From NCBI GenBank assembly GCA_964615375.1, contig CAZTOW010000011.1, positions 124,001-188,000 on the forward strand: a stretch of 64,000 nt of DNA, given 5' to 3'. The notes under the pieces were generated by a model. It did no database searches. It was not told where the DNA came from and saw only the letters and a list, made by a program, of their open reading frames with translations. The stretch's first letter is position 1; the number at the start of each line of letters is the position of its first letter. Shown here one piece after another: positions 9,207 to 17,824 of this stretch. The stretch comes from CAZKWG01 sp964615375. GTDB taxonomy: Bacteria > Myxococcota_A > UBA796 > CAZKWG01. Made by a program: the position numbers and the translations under genes.

Positions 9207-10118
9207 TTACACCTTTTCGGCCTCGGCGCGCTCCACCACGGCGGCCAGGGCGCGCACGAAGGTGGGCCTCGCCCCGGGGGTGGCGGCGCGGAGCACGGTG
9301 ACCTGGGGGGCGCGGGCGCGCAGCTCGTCCAGGAGCCGCTCCAGCTCGGCGAGGCCGGCGCTGCCCTCGCAGGTCACGTTGAGCGGGGCGACGATCAGGG
9401 CCTCGGGGGCGCGACCCAGGGCCTCGCGCAGGGCGGCGCGGGCGGTCCCCGAGCGGGGGCTGGGGCCGGGCAGGAAGCTGGTCCGGGCGGGGACGCTGAG
9501 CCGCAGCTCGCCGGCGAGGGTCGCGGCGGCGCTGACGACGGTGTAGGCGTCCTCCTCGCGGGCGGGCGGGCAGAGGTCGAGGCCGACCAGGGCGAGCTCG
9601 TAGCGCGCGCCGCGGGGGAGGTCGGCGATGGCGGCGCGCAGGGTCTCGGCGACGGCCTCCAGGTAGCCCGGGTCGGCGTGGAGGGGTCCGCCCAGGAGGG
9701 GGAGCGCGCCGCGCCGCTCGATCTCGGCGGTCGTGCGGGCGAGGCGGGCGCGGGCGAGGGCGCCGCCGCAGGGGGCCATGTCCACGACGATCACGCGCTC
9801 GCGGGGGCCGAGGTGGGCGCCGGCGCCCTCGATGCCGTCCTCCCCGAAGCCGAAGACGGCGCGCACGGCGTAGCGCTCGCCGAGGAGGGCACCGAGCTTG
9901 CGGGCCTGGATCTCGGCGTGCTCGCGGCTGGGGTCGGGGCCGGGGAGGAGGCGCCCGGCCCACCAGCGCCCCCACAGCCACGCGCCGAGGGGCCCGCTCC
10001 AGGCGAGCCAGAGGGGGAGGCGCCCGCGCTGGGCGGCGAGCGCGCGCAACATGCCCAGGACGCCGGGCTGGTCGTGCGGGGCGCCGCGGTGCAGGAGCCA
10101 TACGTGCGTCCGGCTCAT
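9207..10118 (-). CDS. Ferrochelatase-like (chelatase fold) protein, catalytic His not seen
   Basis: 303 residues. The opening HVWLLHRGAPHDQPGVLGML follows the ferrochelatase pattern (LLLxNxGxPD...V..yL), as do ARKLGALLGERYAVRAVFGFG and the C-terminal EALIVAPLNVTCEGSAGLAELE (compare VxxxxFVSDHxETLxEID). The segment aligned to the catalytic SAHGLP reads LALVGLDLCPP, so the active-site His appears lost and metal insertion is doubtful. An upstream in-frame ATG at 10148 is an alternative start. It lies 56 bases upstream of the macroglobulin genes and probably shares their transcript. Assignment rests on fold-level similarity only. Confidence 0.5.
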   Translation of the reverse strand: MSRTHVWLLHRGAPHDQPGVLGMLRALAAQRGRLPLWLAWSGPLGAWLWGRWWAGRLLPGPDPSREHAEIQARKLGALLGERYAVRAVFGFGEDGIEGAGAHLGPRERVIVVDMAPCGGALARARLARTTAEIERRGALPLLGGPLHADPGYLEAVAETLRAAIADLPRGARYELALVGLDLCPPAREEDAYTVVSAAATLAGELRLSVPARTSFLPGPSPRSGTARAALREALGRAPEALIVAPLNVTCEGSAGLAELERLLDELRARAPQVTVLRAATPGARPTFVRALAAVVERAEAEKV

Positions 10119-10213
10119 CTCGGCCTGCGCTCTCCGTCCCAAACTCATATCCGGCCGCGGCCTCCGCCGCCTGCGCTTGCGCCTCGCCGCTCGCCGGGGC
10201 ACGCTGCGCGGCC

Positions 10214-11254
10214 ATGTCGCGCTCCCCGGCCTCCCCCCCGCAGGCTCCCCCGCGTCGCTGGACAGCCCGCCTCGATCCGGGAGGCTGGAGCGTCCGGGCC
10301 CGCGCGCTGTGGGTGATGGCGCCGCCGCTGGGGATCGCGCTGTGCTTCGGGCTCGCGGCGCTGATGCCGGAGGATCAGGTCTGGCCGCACGCGCTCCAGG
10401 CGGGGTTTCTGGCCGCTCCACGGTGGATCCTGGCGCTCTGGGGGCCCTGGGCCCTGCTGCTGGCGGCGCGGGTGCGGGACCTGCTGCCGGCGGCGCTCAC
10501 CCTGGGCGCCGTCGGGCTGGCGCTCTCCGGGGCGCCGCTGCGGGAGCCCGAGGGCGAGGGGCTGCGCTTCGTGAGCGCGAACGTCAACGCCTTCGGGGAG
10601 GACCCGCGGCCGGGGATGCTGGAGGAGGCGCTGGCGGCGCTGGAGCCGGACGTGCTGGTGGTCATCGAGCGGCGGCCGGAGCAGATCCCCGGGCTGGTGC
10701 GGGTGGCCGACGACTTCGACGACCCCATGCCGCGACCCAGCCACGCCACGGCCGTCTTCTGTCGTGAGCAGGTTGGGTGTCAGGCTGAGGTGACCCCTCA
10801 GATCGGCAGCGAGACGATGAAGATGCCGGTGGCCCTGGTGCGCGTGGCGGATCTCTGCCTGCTGGGCATCCACGCCCCGCCGCCCGCGCCCTACGACGCG
10901 ACCGGGATCGTGCCGTACATCGCCGAGCTCACGCGGCACCTGGAGGACGGGCGCATGGCCCTGGACTGGGGGCCCTGTCGGGCGGGGGATCCCGCGCTGG
11001 CCGCGGGGGATCTGAACGGGGTGCCCTGGGGCTCGGCCTGGCGGGCCCTGCGGGCGCGAGGGATGGACACGCCGCTTCACCGCCACGGGATCTTCGCGGC
11101 CAGCTGGCCCTCGGGCGGGGGCTGGCCGGACGCGCCCTTCTTCGCGCTGGATCACCTGTTCACGGGCCAGGTCACGGTGAGCGGGATCCGGCTCGCGCGC
11201 CTTCCGGGCGCCGATCACAAAGCTATCGTATATCGTGCCCGCTCAGGGCGCTGA
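10214..11254 (+). CDS. Membrane-anchored endonuclease/exonuclease/phosphatase (EEP) family protein
   Basis: 346 residues. A proline-rich N-terminus is followed by about three hydrophobic segments (within 30-105) and then an EEP domain: LRFVSANVNAF, DVLVVIERR with the metal-binding Glu, CLLGIHAPPP, LAAGDLNGVPW and ALDHLF, ending near ADHKAIVY. These are the family's metal and catalytic positions. The catalytic part probably faces the periplasm and cleaves a phosphodiester or phosphomonoester; substrate unknown. Divergent from the ferrochelatase-like gene and just upstream of the lipoprotein gene. Confidence 0.85.
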   Translation: MSRSPASPPQAPPRRWTARLDPGGWSVRARALWVMAPPLGIALCFGLAALMPEDQVWPHALQAGFLAAPRWILALWGPWALLLAARVRDLLPAALTLGAVGLALSGAPLREPEGEGLRFVSANVNAFGEDPRPGMLEEALAALEPDVLVVIERRPEQIPGLVRVADDFDDPMPRPSHATAVFCREQVGCQAEVTPQIGSETMKMPVALVRVADLCLLGIHAPPPAPYDATGIVPYIAELTRHLEDGRMALDWGPCRAGDPALAAGDLNGVPWGSAWRALRARGMDTPLHRHGIFAASWPSGGGWPDAPFFALDHLFTGQVTVSGIRLARLPGADHKAIVYRARSGR

Positions 11255-11260
11255 GCGCCC
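11246..11260. other. Hairpin centred on the stop codon of the EEP gene
   Basis: GGGCGC-TGA-GCGCCC, a perfect 6-bp stem whose loop is the TGA stop. No T-run follows, so it is not a standard terminator; it may mark the boundary with the next gene. Confidence 0.45.
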
Positions 11261-11272
11261 AGGGGAGGCTCC

Positions 11273-11911
11273 GTGCTGCCGACGACCATCCTGCTGTCTC
11301 TGCTGGCCGCCTGCTCCGGGTCGGGCGTGGCGCCCCGAGCCCCCGCCCCGAAGGAGCGCCGGGAGAAGCCGCCGGAGCCGCCGCCGCCCTCGGGGGGGCT
11401 GGCGGTGACGGTGCGGGCGGCGGACGGGCCGGTCGAGGGCGCCGCCGTGTGGGTGGACGAGATCGCGGGGAAGGTCACGCCGAGCGCGGGGAAGCTGGAG
11501 ATCGCCAAGGACGGGATGGGGGATCGGCTGCTGGTGCTCGCGCCCGGCTCGGCCCTGTCCGTGCGGGAGGCGGCGGGCCAGGCGCGGGGGATCACGCTGC
11601 GCAATGTGGAGGCGGCCCCCGACGCCGCGCCGCTGCAGCAGCGGGAGCTCCCCCCGGGCGGCATGGTGGGCGTGCAGCTCCCCAGCAGCGGGATGCTCAC
11701 GCTGGCGTGCTCGCCGGAGCCCTGCAGCGGGGCCAGGATCGTGCTGGGCGCGGCGGGCGCGGTCACCGACGCGAGCGGGATCGCCCGGCTGAGCGGCCTC
11801 GGGGTGGCGCCGGCCAGGGTCCACGTCTGGCACCCGAAGCGGGGCCGCCTTGACCAGACGCTGACCGTGACGGAGGGTCAGGAGAGCGGCGTCGAGGTCG
11901 TGTTCCCATGA
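11273..11911 (+). CDS. Lipoprotein with degenerate cupredoxin-like/carboxypeptidase-regulatory-like fold
   Basis: 212 residues, GTG start preceded by AGGGGAGG. Signal MLPTTILLSLLAAC, lipobox L-A-A-C with Cys14, then a Pro/Lys/Glu-rich linker. The body follows the 'methylamine utilization' cupredoxin-like pattern: GPVEGAAVWVDE at the front, GMVGVQLPSSGMLTLACSPEPC in the middle, then AVTDASGIARLSGLGVAPARVHVWHP. The histidines expected of a copper site are absent, so metal binding is unlikely. It overlaps the following Asp-box gene by 4 bases, so the pair is probably coexpressed at the cell surface. Confidence 0.65.
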   Translation: MLPTTILLSLLAACSGSGVAPRAPAPKERREKPPEPPPPSGGLAVTVRAADGPVEGAAVWVDEIAGKVTPSAGKLEIAKDGMGDRLLVLAPGSALSVREAAGQARGITLRNVEAAPDAAPLQQRELPPGGMVGVQLPSSGMLTLACSPEPCSGARIVLGAAGAVTDASGIARLSGLGVAPARVHVWHPKRGRLDQTLTVTEGQESGVEVVFP

Positions 11912-14388
11912 GCCCGCTCCTCCTGCTGGCGCTCGGCGCGTCACCGGCCCTGGCCCACCGTCCCCACGATCTGGTGGTCGCCCTCGCCGCCCCGCCGGAT
12001 CTCGTGAGCGAGGGGCGGGCCTGGCTGGTGCAGGACCCGCACGACATCTCCACGCTGATGGTGAGCACGGACTTCGGCGCGCACTGGGACTTCGTGGCCA
12101 GCCCTCTGCAGGACGACGACATCATCGACGGGGCGGCCACCGACGACAGGGCGGTCTTCCTGGCGGCGGACGGCACGCTGTGGAGCTCGGACGACGGGGA
12201 GAGCTGGCTCGACCAGGACCCGCCGTTCGCGGTCGAGGAGGCCAACGCGCTCGCCCTGGCGGGGGACCGGGTGCTCGTCGCCACGCGGGACGGGGTGCTG
12301 GCGGGCTCGCTGGACGACGTGGCGGGGATGACGCAGAGCGCGGCGGGGGCGGGGGTGCGGGGCGTGGCCTTCGCCGCGGACGACCCGAGCGTGGCGGTGG
12401 CGGTGACGCGGGATCCGGCGCTGTGGCGCTCGACGGACGGCGGGGAGAGCTTCACGCTGCTGAAGGAGGGGATGCCCGGCGGGCGCTCGCCCTGGGCCGT
12501 GGCCGAGGTCGGCGGCGTGATCTACGTGGGCACGGACCACAGCATCCTCAGGATCTCGGCCGACGGCGGGAGCTGGGACACCTGCGAGACGCTCCCCGTG
12601 GAGATCGGGGGCGAGTACGCCAACGACGTGCCCGTGCTGATCGCCCAGGAGGACGGCCGGCTCCTGGCGACCAGCGGCGAGCAGGCCATCTTCGTCTCGG
12701 ACGACGGCTGCGAGAGCTGGACGCTGCTGGACACCGGCGTGGACGTCGAGTACGGCGGGGTCGGCAACGCCCAGTCGGCGGACGAGGCCTTCGCCGGGCT
12801 CTACTGGCAGGAGGACCTGCTGCTGGTGGCGGGCTTCCAGGGGCTCTCCTGGTCGGAGGACGAGGGGAGCAGCTGGGCGGACGCGCAGATCCTCCCCGAG
12901 GACTACTGCAAGGGTGTGGCGCTCTCTCCGGGCTATCCCGAGGATCGGACGGTCTTCCGGGCAGGCTACGGCGGCGGCGTGGGCGTGAGCTCGGACGGCG
13001 GCCAGACCTGGGCGGGCTCGGCCGTGGGGGTGGAGAGCGCCTACTCCAACGACGTGAGCCCCGCGCACGACTTCCAGGACTCGGGCGTGGTCTACTACGC
13101 GGGCAGCAACGACCCGTATCGCAGCGAGGACGGCGGGCAGACCTGGGCGGCGCTCTCGGTCCCGATGGAGCGCGTCCGCCGCTTCCGGGACATGGGCGAG
13201 CGCCTCTACGTGCTCGGCGAGGACGCCAGCGACGGGGTCGAGGGTCGGGTGGCCTGGAGCGAGGACCGGGGCGACACCTGGACGATGATGGACAGCGTGA
13301 TGGAGGCGGCCGAGGAGGCGGCGCCGCGCGACCTCTTCGAGACCACGGTGGGCGGCCAGCCCGCGCTGGTGGCGATCACCGATCAGCCCGCCAGCATGCT
13401 GGTCTCCACGGACGCGGGCGAGCGCTGGACCCGCATCTACGAGGGCGAGGCGGAGACCGCCGCGGGCGGGGTGGCCTGGCCGCCGGGGGTGGGGAGCCGC
13501 CTGCTCTTCGCGTCCACCAGCGTGGGCGTCGTGCTCTCCGACGACGGCGGCGAGAGCTGGAGCTCACCCGCGAGCCCGCCCACGGGCCGGGTGCGCGACC
13601 TCAGCATGGCCGATGACGGCACGCTCTTCCTGGTCAACCGCGAGGGGCAGTTCTGGCGCAGCGAGGACGGGGGCGACACCTGGGCGGCGGTGGGCGAGAG
13701 CGTCGGCCGCGCCATCTTCGCCGTGTGGCTGGACGAGGGCTTCGCCGAGACGGGCACCCTCCTGCTGGGCACCCAGGACGGCGTGTTCTGGAGCGACGAT
13801 CGCGCGGAGAGCTGGCACCAGCTCCCCCGATACCAGCGCCTGGAGGCCGACACCCACCTGATGCAGTGCTCAGCGGCGGCGGGCGGGGACTGCGCCACCT
13901 ACGAGGACGCGACCGACGGCCTGGGCGGGGGCTACAGCCTGAGCTCTGGCGACACCCTGCGATTCAGCTTCAAGGGCGGGAGCCTGCGCGCGGTCGGCGA
14001 GGCCGCGGGGCCGATGACCCTCTCCCTCGGCGGGATCGAGGTGGGCACGGTGGAGGTGGGCGAGCTGGTGGTGCTGGCCAGCGAGGACTGGCACGACGTG
14101 ACGCTGCGCGCCGAGGGGGAGATCCAGCTCGATCTGGTCGAGGTCTTCGCCGACGGCGAGCCGCTGGGCGAGGCCAGCCCGGAGACCGGAGACAGCGGAG
14201 ACAGCGGCGAGACCGGGGAGACCGGGGAGACCGGCGAGCCGCACTCGGGCGAGACCGGGGCCGGCGACGACACCGGAGAGCCGCCCAAGGACGAGGGCTG
14301 CGGGTGCAGCGGCGCGGGCGCGGGGCCCGGCGGGGCGCTGGGGCTCCTGGTCGGGGCGCTGGCCCTCCTGCGGCGCCGTCAGCGCTGA
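11908..14388 (+). CDS. Asp-box (BNR/sortilin-like) beta-propeller surface protein with MYXO-CTERM-type tail
   Basis: 826 residues. Signal peptide MSPLLLLALGASPALA, then at least twelve Asp-box repeats of the S-x-D-x-G-x-[ST]-[WF] type (for example SDDGESW, STDGGESF, SSDGGQTW, SEDRGDTW, SDDGGESW), as in BNR/VPS10-like propellers. A short beta domain with two cysteines follows, then an acidic Glu-Thr-Gly/Asp-Ser-Gly linker, the motif GCGCSGAGAG, a hydrophobic helix and the tail RRRQR. That end matches the MYXO-CTERM sorting class, so the protein should be exported and processed at the surface. Start ATG overlaps the upstream lipoprotein stop. Ligand unknown. Confidence 0.88.
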   Translation: MSPLLLLALGASPALAHRPHDLVVALAAPPDLVSEGRAWLVQDPHDISTLMVSTDFGAHWDFVASPLQDDDIIDGAATDDRAVFLAADGTLWSSDDGESWLDQDPPFAVEEANALALAGDRVLVATRDGVLAGSLDDVAGMTQSAAGAGVRGVAFAADDPSVAVAVTRDPALWRSTDGGESFTLLKEGMPGGRSPWAVAEVGGVIYVGTDHSILRISADGGSWDTCETLPVEIGGEYANDVPVLIAQEDGRLLATSGEQAIFVSDDGCESWTLLDTGVDVEYGGVGNAQSADEAFAGLYWQEDLLLVAGFQGLSWSEDEGSSWADAQILPEDYCKGVALSPGYPEDRTVFRAGYGGGVGVSSDGGQTWAGSAVGVESAYSNDVSPAHDFQDSGVVYYAGSNDPYRSEDGGQTWAALSVPMERVRRFRDMGERLYVLGEDASDGVEGRVAWSEDRGDTWTMMDSVMEAAEEAAPRDLFETTVGGQPALVAITDQPASMLVSTDAGERWTRIYEGEAETAAGGVAWPPGVGSRLLFASTSVGVVLSDDGGESWSSPASPPTGRVRDLSMADDGTLFLVNREGQFWRSEDGGDTWAAVGESVGRAIFAVWLDEGFAETGTLLLGTQDGVFWSDDRAESWHQLPRYQRLEADTHLMQCSAAAGGDCATYEDATDGLGGGYSLSSGDTLRFSFKGGSLRAVGEAAGPMTLSLGGIEVGTVEVGELVVLASEDWHDVTLRAEGEIQLDLVEVFADGEPLGEASPETGDSGDSGETGETGETGEPHSGETGAGDDTGEPPKDEGCGCSGAGAGPGGALGLLVGALALLRRRQR
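14379..14388. other. Overlapping convergent stops forming a perfect palindrome
   Basis: TCAGCGCTGA: the minus-strand stop of the exonuclease gene (14379-14381) and the plus-strand stop of the Asp-box gene (14386-14388) are the two ends of one 10-bp palindrome, so the genes overlap tail to tail. Confidence 0.7.
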
Positions 14389-14978
14389 GCCTCCGCGCCT
14401 CCGTGCGCGAGCAGCTCCAGCAGGCGGATCAGGATCAACGCCTGGTAGCGCGCGTCGTACATGGCGTCGTGCTTCTGCTTGCGGTCCTCGGCCGGCAGGC
14501 TCAGGCGCTCAGCGAGGATCTCCTTGTTGGTGTCCAGCCAGTGCAGGTTCAGCGCGCCCATGCTCAGGGCCTTGGTGCACAGCGCCTTGTAGCCGAAGGG
14601 GTTGCGCATGTCCTCGGCGTGGTAGGTCCAGGCGATGAAGGACCAGTCGAAGGGGGCGTTGTGCCCGACGAAGACGGCCTCGGTGCCCGGGAGGGTGTGT
14701 GATTTCACCCACTCGGTGAGGCGCTCCATGGCCTCGCGGCGGGGCAGCCCGTTCTTCTCCAGGTGCTCCAGGCTCAGCCCGTGGATGCGGGCCGCGCCCG
14801 GGTCGTAGCGGGGCGCCTGGGGGCGGATCTCCAGGTAGAGCTCCGCGCCGGGCCGCAGCGCGCCGCTCGCGTCGGGCGCCACGACGACGGCGCCGATGGA
14901 GACCATGTCGTAGAGGGCGGGCACGGGCCCGTTGCACTCGATGTCCACACAGAAGTACGTCGCGCGACGCTCGGTCAT
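14379..14978 (-). CDS. 3'-5' exonuclease, DEDDh (DnaQ-like) family
   Basis: 199 residues. Exo I motif FCVDIECNG supplies the first Asp/Glu, Exo II is HNAPFDWSF and Exo III is HDAMYDARYQA, giving the DEDDh metal residues. It should remove nucleotides from DNA or RNA 3' ends in the cytoplasm; no polymerase partner is adjacent. The start is ATG 14978, with GGGAGG five bases upstream; a longer reading of the frame to 15104 lacks support. The 17-bp element at 15000-15016 lies upstream and recurs before the gene starting at 16716. Confidence 0.88.
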   Translation of the reverse strand: MTERRATYFCVDIECNGPVPALYDMVSIGAVVVAPDASGALRPGAELYLEIRPQAPRYDPGAARIHGLSLEHLEKNGLPRREAMERLTEWVKSHTLPGTEAVFVGHNAPFDWSFIAWTYHAEDMRNPFGYKALCTKALSMGALNLHWLDTNKEILAERLSLPAEDRKQKHDAMYDARYQALILIRLLELLAHGGAEAQR

Positions 14979-14999
14979 GAGCCCTCCCGAAAGGGGGCC

Positions 15000-15016
15000 C
15001 CCCTTATCCGATGCGC
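15000..15016 (-). promoter_or_regulatory. 17-bp repeated promoter-like element, copy 1
   Basis: Minus-strand GCGCATCGGATAAGGGG, identical to 16736-16752. It contains a GATAAG -10-like hexamer and ends 22 bases upstream of the exonuclease start. Confidence 0.5.
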
Positions 15017-15057
15017 GCGAGACGGGCAGGTGGAGGCGAAACGGTGTAGATGCTCGC

Positions 15058-16170
15058 GTGCGCCGCGTGCCGCTGATCCTCGCCGGGCTGTGGGCCTTCC
15101 TCACGGGGAGCCTCGGGCTCGCCCTGTTCCTGGGGGCGGGCGCGCTCCGTCAGGCGCCCGCCGCCGAGCTGGGGGTGAGCGTGGGTCTGCTGCTGGGGCT
15201 GCCCATGGTGGCGCTCACGCTGGCGCTGCGCGGCGGGGCGGGCGGTCTGCTCACGGCGAGCCTCTGGCCGCTGGGGCTCACGGTGGGCTTCCCGCTCTTC
15301 TTCCCCGATGAGCGCGCGCTGGCCCTGCACGCGGGGGTCTCGGCGCTGCTCTTCCCGCTGGGGCTCACGGTGGAGCCGGCCCTGGCCAACGCGATCGACG
15401 CGGCCACCCCCGCGCTGCGCTCGCCCCGCGCCCCCCCGCCCGAGGCCGAGCCCCTCACGGTGGAGCCGGTCACCGCCGCTATCGCCGTGGCCGCGGATCA
15501 GGTGGCCCTGCCCTTCGAGGGGGAGGGGCGCACGCTCTCCATCCCGGTGACGGTGGAGGGGCCGGCGGGCGTGGAGCGCGACGTGTGGATGCTCTTCGAC
15601 ACGGGCGCGACGTTGACCACGCTGGACACCGCCACGCTCGACGCCCTCGGCGTGCGGGTCCCCCCGGACGCGCCCGAGGTGACGGTCCACACGGCCGGTG
15701 GAGACCGCCGCACCCGCCTGGTCCTGCTGGAGCGCGTCTGGATCGGCGGGATGGAGGTCGAGGGGGTCACGGTCTCGGTCTGCGACGCCTGCGCGGGCGA
15801 GCACGCCGTGGGCCTGCTGGGCCTGAACGTCTCGGGGCGCTTCCTGGCCACGGTGGATCACCGCCGCGAGGAGCTGCTCCTGGTCCCCCAGCCCGATCAC
15901 GGGGATCGCGCGCTGGACGTGGGGCACTGGCTGGAGCTCGGCGCCACCGCCACCCGCTGGCCGGACGGCCGCGTCGAGGTGCAGGTGCGCGGGAAGAACC
16001 GGGCCGCGCGAGCGGTGGAGCGCGCCGAGGTGGAGATCGCCTGCGACCGCTCCTGGGTGGCGGTGCTCACCGATCTGGCGCCCGGGGCGACGGACCAGAC
16101 CCTGGTCTCGCTGCCCGCGGGGGCGAGCTGCGACGGCTACACGGTGCGGCTGGCCCACGCGCGCTGGTAG
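15058..16170 (+). CDS. Membrane-anchored retropepsin-like aspartyl protease family protein
   Basis: About 370 residues. About four transmembrane helices occupy the first 120 residues. A retroviral-type aspartyl protease domain follows: WMLFDTGATLTTLD with catalytic Asp about 181, then the GLLGLNVSGRF segment expected after the flap. A C-terminal beta domain of about 90 residues with two cysteines completes it. The single DTG implies a dimer. Start uncertain: GTG 15058 places the first helix at the N-terminus; no clear ribosome site is seen, and a longer frame back to 14932 overlaps the divergent exonuclease gene. Substrate unknown. Confidence 0.75.
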   Translation: MRRVPLILAGLWAFLTGSLGLALFLGAGALRQAPAAELGVSVGLLLGLPMVALTLALRGGAGGLLTASLWPLGLTVGFPLFFPDERALALHAGVSALLFPLGLTVEPALANAIDAATPALRSPRAPPPEAEPLTVEPVTAAIAVAADQVALPFEGEGRTLSIPVTVEGPAGVERDVWMLFDTGATLTTLDTATLDALGVRVPPDAPEVTVHTAGGDRRTRLVLLERVWIGGMEVEGVTVSVCDACAGEHAVGLLGLNVSGRFLATVDHRREELLLVPQPDHGDRALDVGHWLELGATATRWPDGRVEVQVRGKNRAARAVERAEVEIACDRSWVAVLTDLAPGATDQTLVSLPAGASCDGYTVRLAHARW

Positions 16171-16188
16171 GCGGGCGAGGGCGGCGGA

Positions 16189-16716
16189 TCAGCCCTGGTT
16201 CAGGCTGGCCGGGGCGCGCCAGCTGGCGTCCAGGGCCTCCACGGCGGTCCAGAGCATGAGGTAGATCATCGCCGACTGCTGGGGGTCCAGATCGCTCTCC
16301 CCCTCCTTCTTCTCCTCCTCCGAGCGGTCGTAGAGGGCCCAGAGGATCTCGTCGAGGATGTGCGGCTGGGCGCGATCCTCGATGGCGCGGGCGCGCTCGG
16401 CCAGCTTCTTGTCGGGGGGCAGGACCGCGTCGGTGTAGCGGTCCACCTTGGATGCGGCCCGGTCCAGGGTCTCGGTGGAGACCTTGGCCATGCGCCCGCC
16501 CACCTGCTCGAAGATACGCAGGGTCACGGAGAGCATGTAGAGCGCCACCTGGGCCGGGATGGGGCCGATACCGCCCGCGTTCTCCTCGAAGAAGCGGGAG
16601 AGCCGGCGCTGATCCTTGAGCAGGCGCGTGGCGGTGGGCGAGTGGCCGGCGGGATCGTTGCCGCAGATCTCGGCGAGGCGATGGACCTCGTCGCGGGGGA
16701 TGGCGGGGTTGGGCAT
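16189..16716 (-). CDS. Conserved-looking hypothetical protein, helical
   Basis: 175 residues, not recognised. The sequence is largely amphipathic helix with a charged middle (EEEKKEGESDLD) and a Trp-rich C-terminus. No signal peptide or membrane segment. The ATG at 16716 is supported by GGAGG at a good distance and by the 17-bp promoter-like repeat 20 bases upstream. A neighbouring minus-strand gene of unknown function starts further upstream at 17824; a shared role is only a guess. Confidence 0.75.
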   Translation of the reverse strand: MPNPAIPRDEVHRLAEICGNDPAGHSPTATRLLKDQRRLSRFFEENAGGIGPIPAQVALYMLSVTLRIFEQVGGRMAKVSTETLDRAASKVDRYTDAVLPPDKKLAERARAIEDRAQPHILDEILWALYDRSEEEKKEGESDLDPQQSAMIYLMLWTAVEALDASWRAPASLNQG

Positions 16717-16735
16717 GGGGAACCTCCAGACCCGG

Positions 16736-16752
16736 CCCCTTATCCGATGCGC
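16736..16752 (-). promoter_or_regulatory. 17-bp repeated promoter-like element, copy 2
   Basis: Exact second copy of the element at 15000-15016, ending 20 bases upstream of the ATG at 16716. The similar placement before two unrelated genes suggests a promoter or operator rather than chance. Confidence 0.5.
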
Positions 16753-16774
16753 AGGGACGCCGCCGCTCGCGGGC

Positions 16775-17824
16775 TCAGTCCGGGTTCAGGCGCGCGACCT
16801 TCAGCTTCAGGCGCAGCGCGCGGCTGGCCTGCTCGAGATCGGAGCGGGCCATGATCAGCTCGGACTGGTAGCCGGTGGTGTCGAGGCCGGCGGCGCGGGC
16901 CTCCTCGATGGCCTTCTCCTTCGCGCCGATCTTCGCCTTGGCCTCGATCACGCGGCGGCGCTCGTCGGCGATGTCCTTGGCGGTCGCCGCCTGGCGCGAG
17001 ACGCGCTCGTTGTTGCTGGCGGTGCGGGCCGCGACCATCACGTTGGCGTTGGCGGCGGCCTCCGACATCATGGACTGCGGGACGGCGAGGATCTCCTCGG
17101 GGGAGGCGTAGGCCTCGAAGAAGGCGGCGCGCTCCTTGCGGACGATGGTCCGCGCGTTCCGCAGCTCCTCGTAGAGGGCGGTCGCGAAGTCGGGCCCGAG
17201 CAGATCGGGCATGGTGTCCAGCTTGCCCTTCCAGGCGTGCTCGAAGGTGTAGAGGGCCTCCTTGAGGTCGGCGCCGGCCTCCCAGAAGGCGGTCAGCTGG
17301 CGCTTGAGGTTCGTGCCCATGGCCAGCGTCTTGAGCAGGCCGAAGAAGAGGGTCCCGAACAGCGAGAGCTGGGCGATCCAGGTCGTGGACGAGTCCACCG
17401 TGTCCGGCGGGGGCGCGTCCATGGCCAGCTTGCCGAAGAGGCCCAGGATGATCAGCGCGCAGACCACGGCCAGAGCCTGGAAGCTGCGCAGGCGGCGCTC
17501 GAACTCCCGGACCTTGGACTGATACCAGCCGGCGTTCATGATCACGTCGGAGGCGTACTGGGCCAGCAGGCTGCGCAGCTCGCGGAGCTGGGCGGGGCCG
17601 CGGGGGCCGAGATCGGCGCTGGCGGCCGGATCGCGCGACTCGCCGAGCGCGCGCGCGATGAGCGGCTCGGGGACCTCCAGGCGGCGCAGCAGCACCTCGG
17701 CCTGCTCCAGCGCGGAGCTCCAGGCGCGGTGGCGGGAGACGATGCGCTCCCCCGTCTGGGGCGCCTCGCGCTTCTTCGCGTCGTCCTCGAAGGCGTAGGC
17801 CTCGGGGCGGGTGGGGGGCGTCAT
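16775..17824 (-). CDS. Hypothetical membrane protein with coiled coil
   Basis: 349 residues, not recognised. The N-terminal third is soluble and charged; two hydrophobic segments, ALAVVCALIILGLFGKLAM and WIAQLSLFGTLFFGLL, lie near residues 115-165. The C-terminal half is a long helical, probably coiled-coil region rich in Ala, Glu, Arg and Lys. Its ATG overlaps the stop of the Uma2-type gene by one base (TGATG), so the two are translationally coupled. Confidence 0.7.
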   Translation of the reverse strand: MTPPTRPEAYAFEDDAKKREAPQTGERIVSRHRAWSSALEQAEVLLRRLEVPEPLIARALGESRDPAASADLGPRGPAQLRELRSLLAQYASDVIMNAGWYQSKVREFERRLRSFQALAVVCALIILGLFGKLAMDAPPPDTVDSSTTWIAQLSLFGTLFFGLLKTLAMGTNLKRQLTAFWEAGADLKEALYTFEHAWKGKLDTMPDLLGPDFATALYEELRNARTIVRKERAAFFEAYASPEEILAVPQSMMSEAAANANVMVAARTASNNERVSRQAATAKDIADERRRVIEAKAKIGAKEKAIEEARAAGLDTTGYQSELIMARSDLEQASRALRLKLKVARLNPD

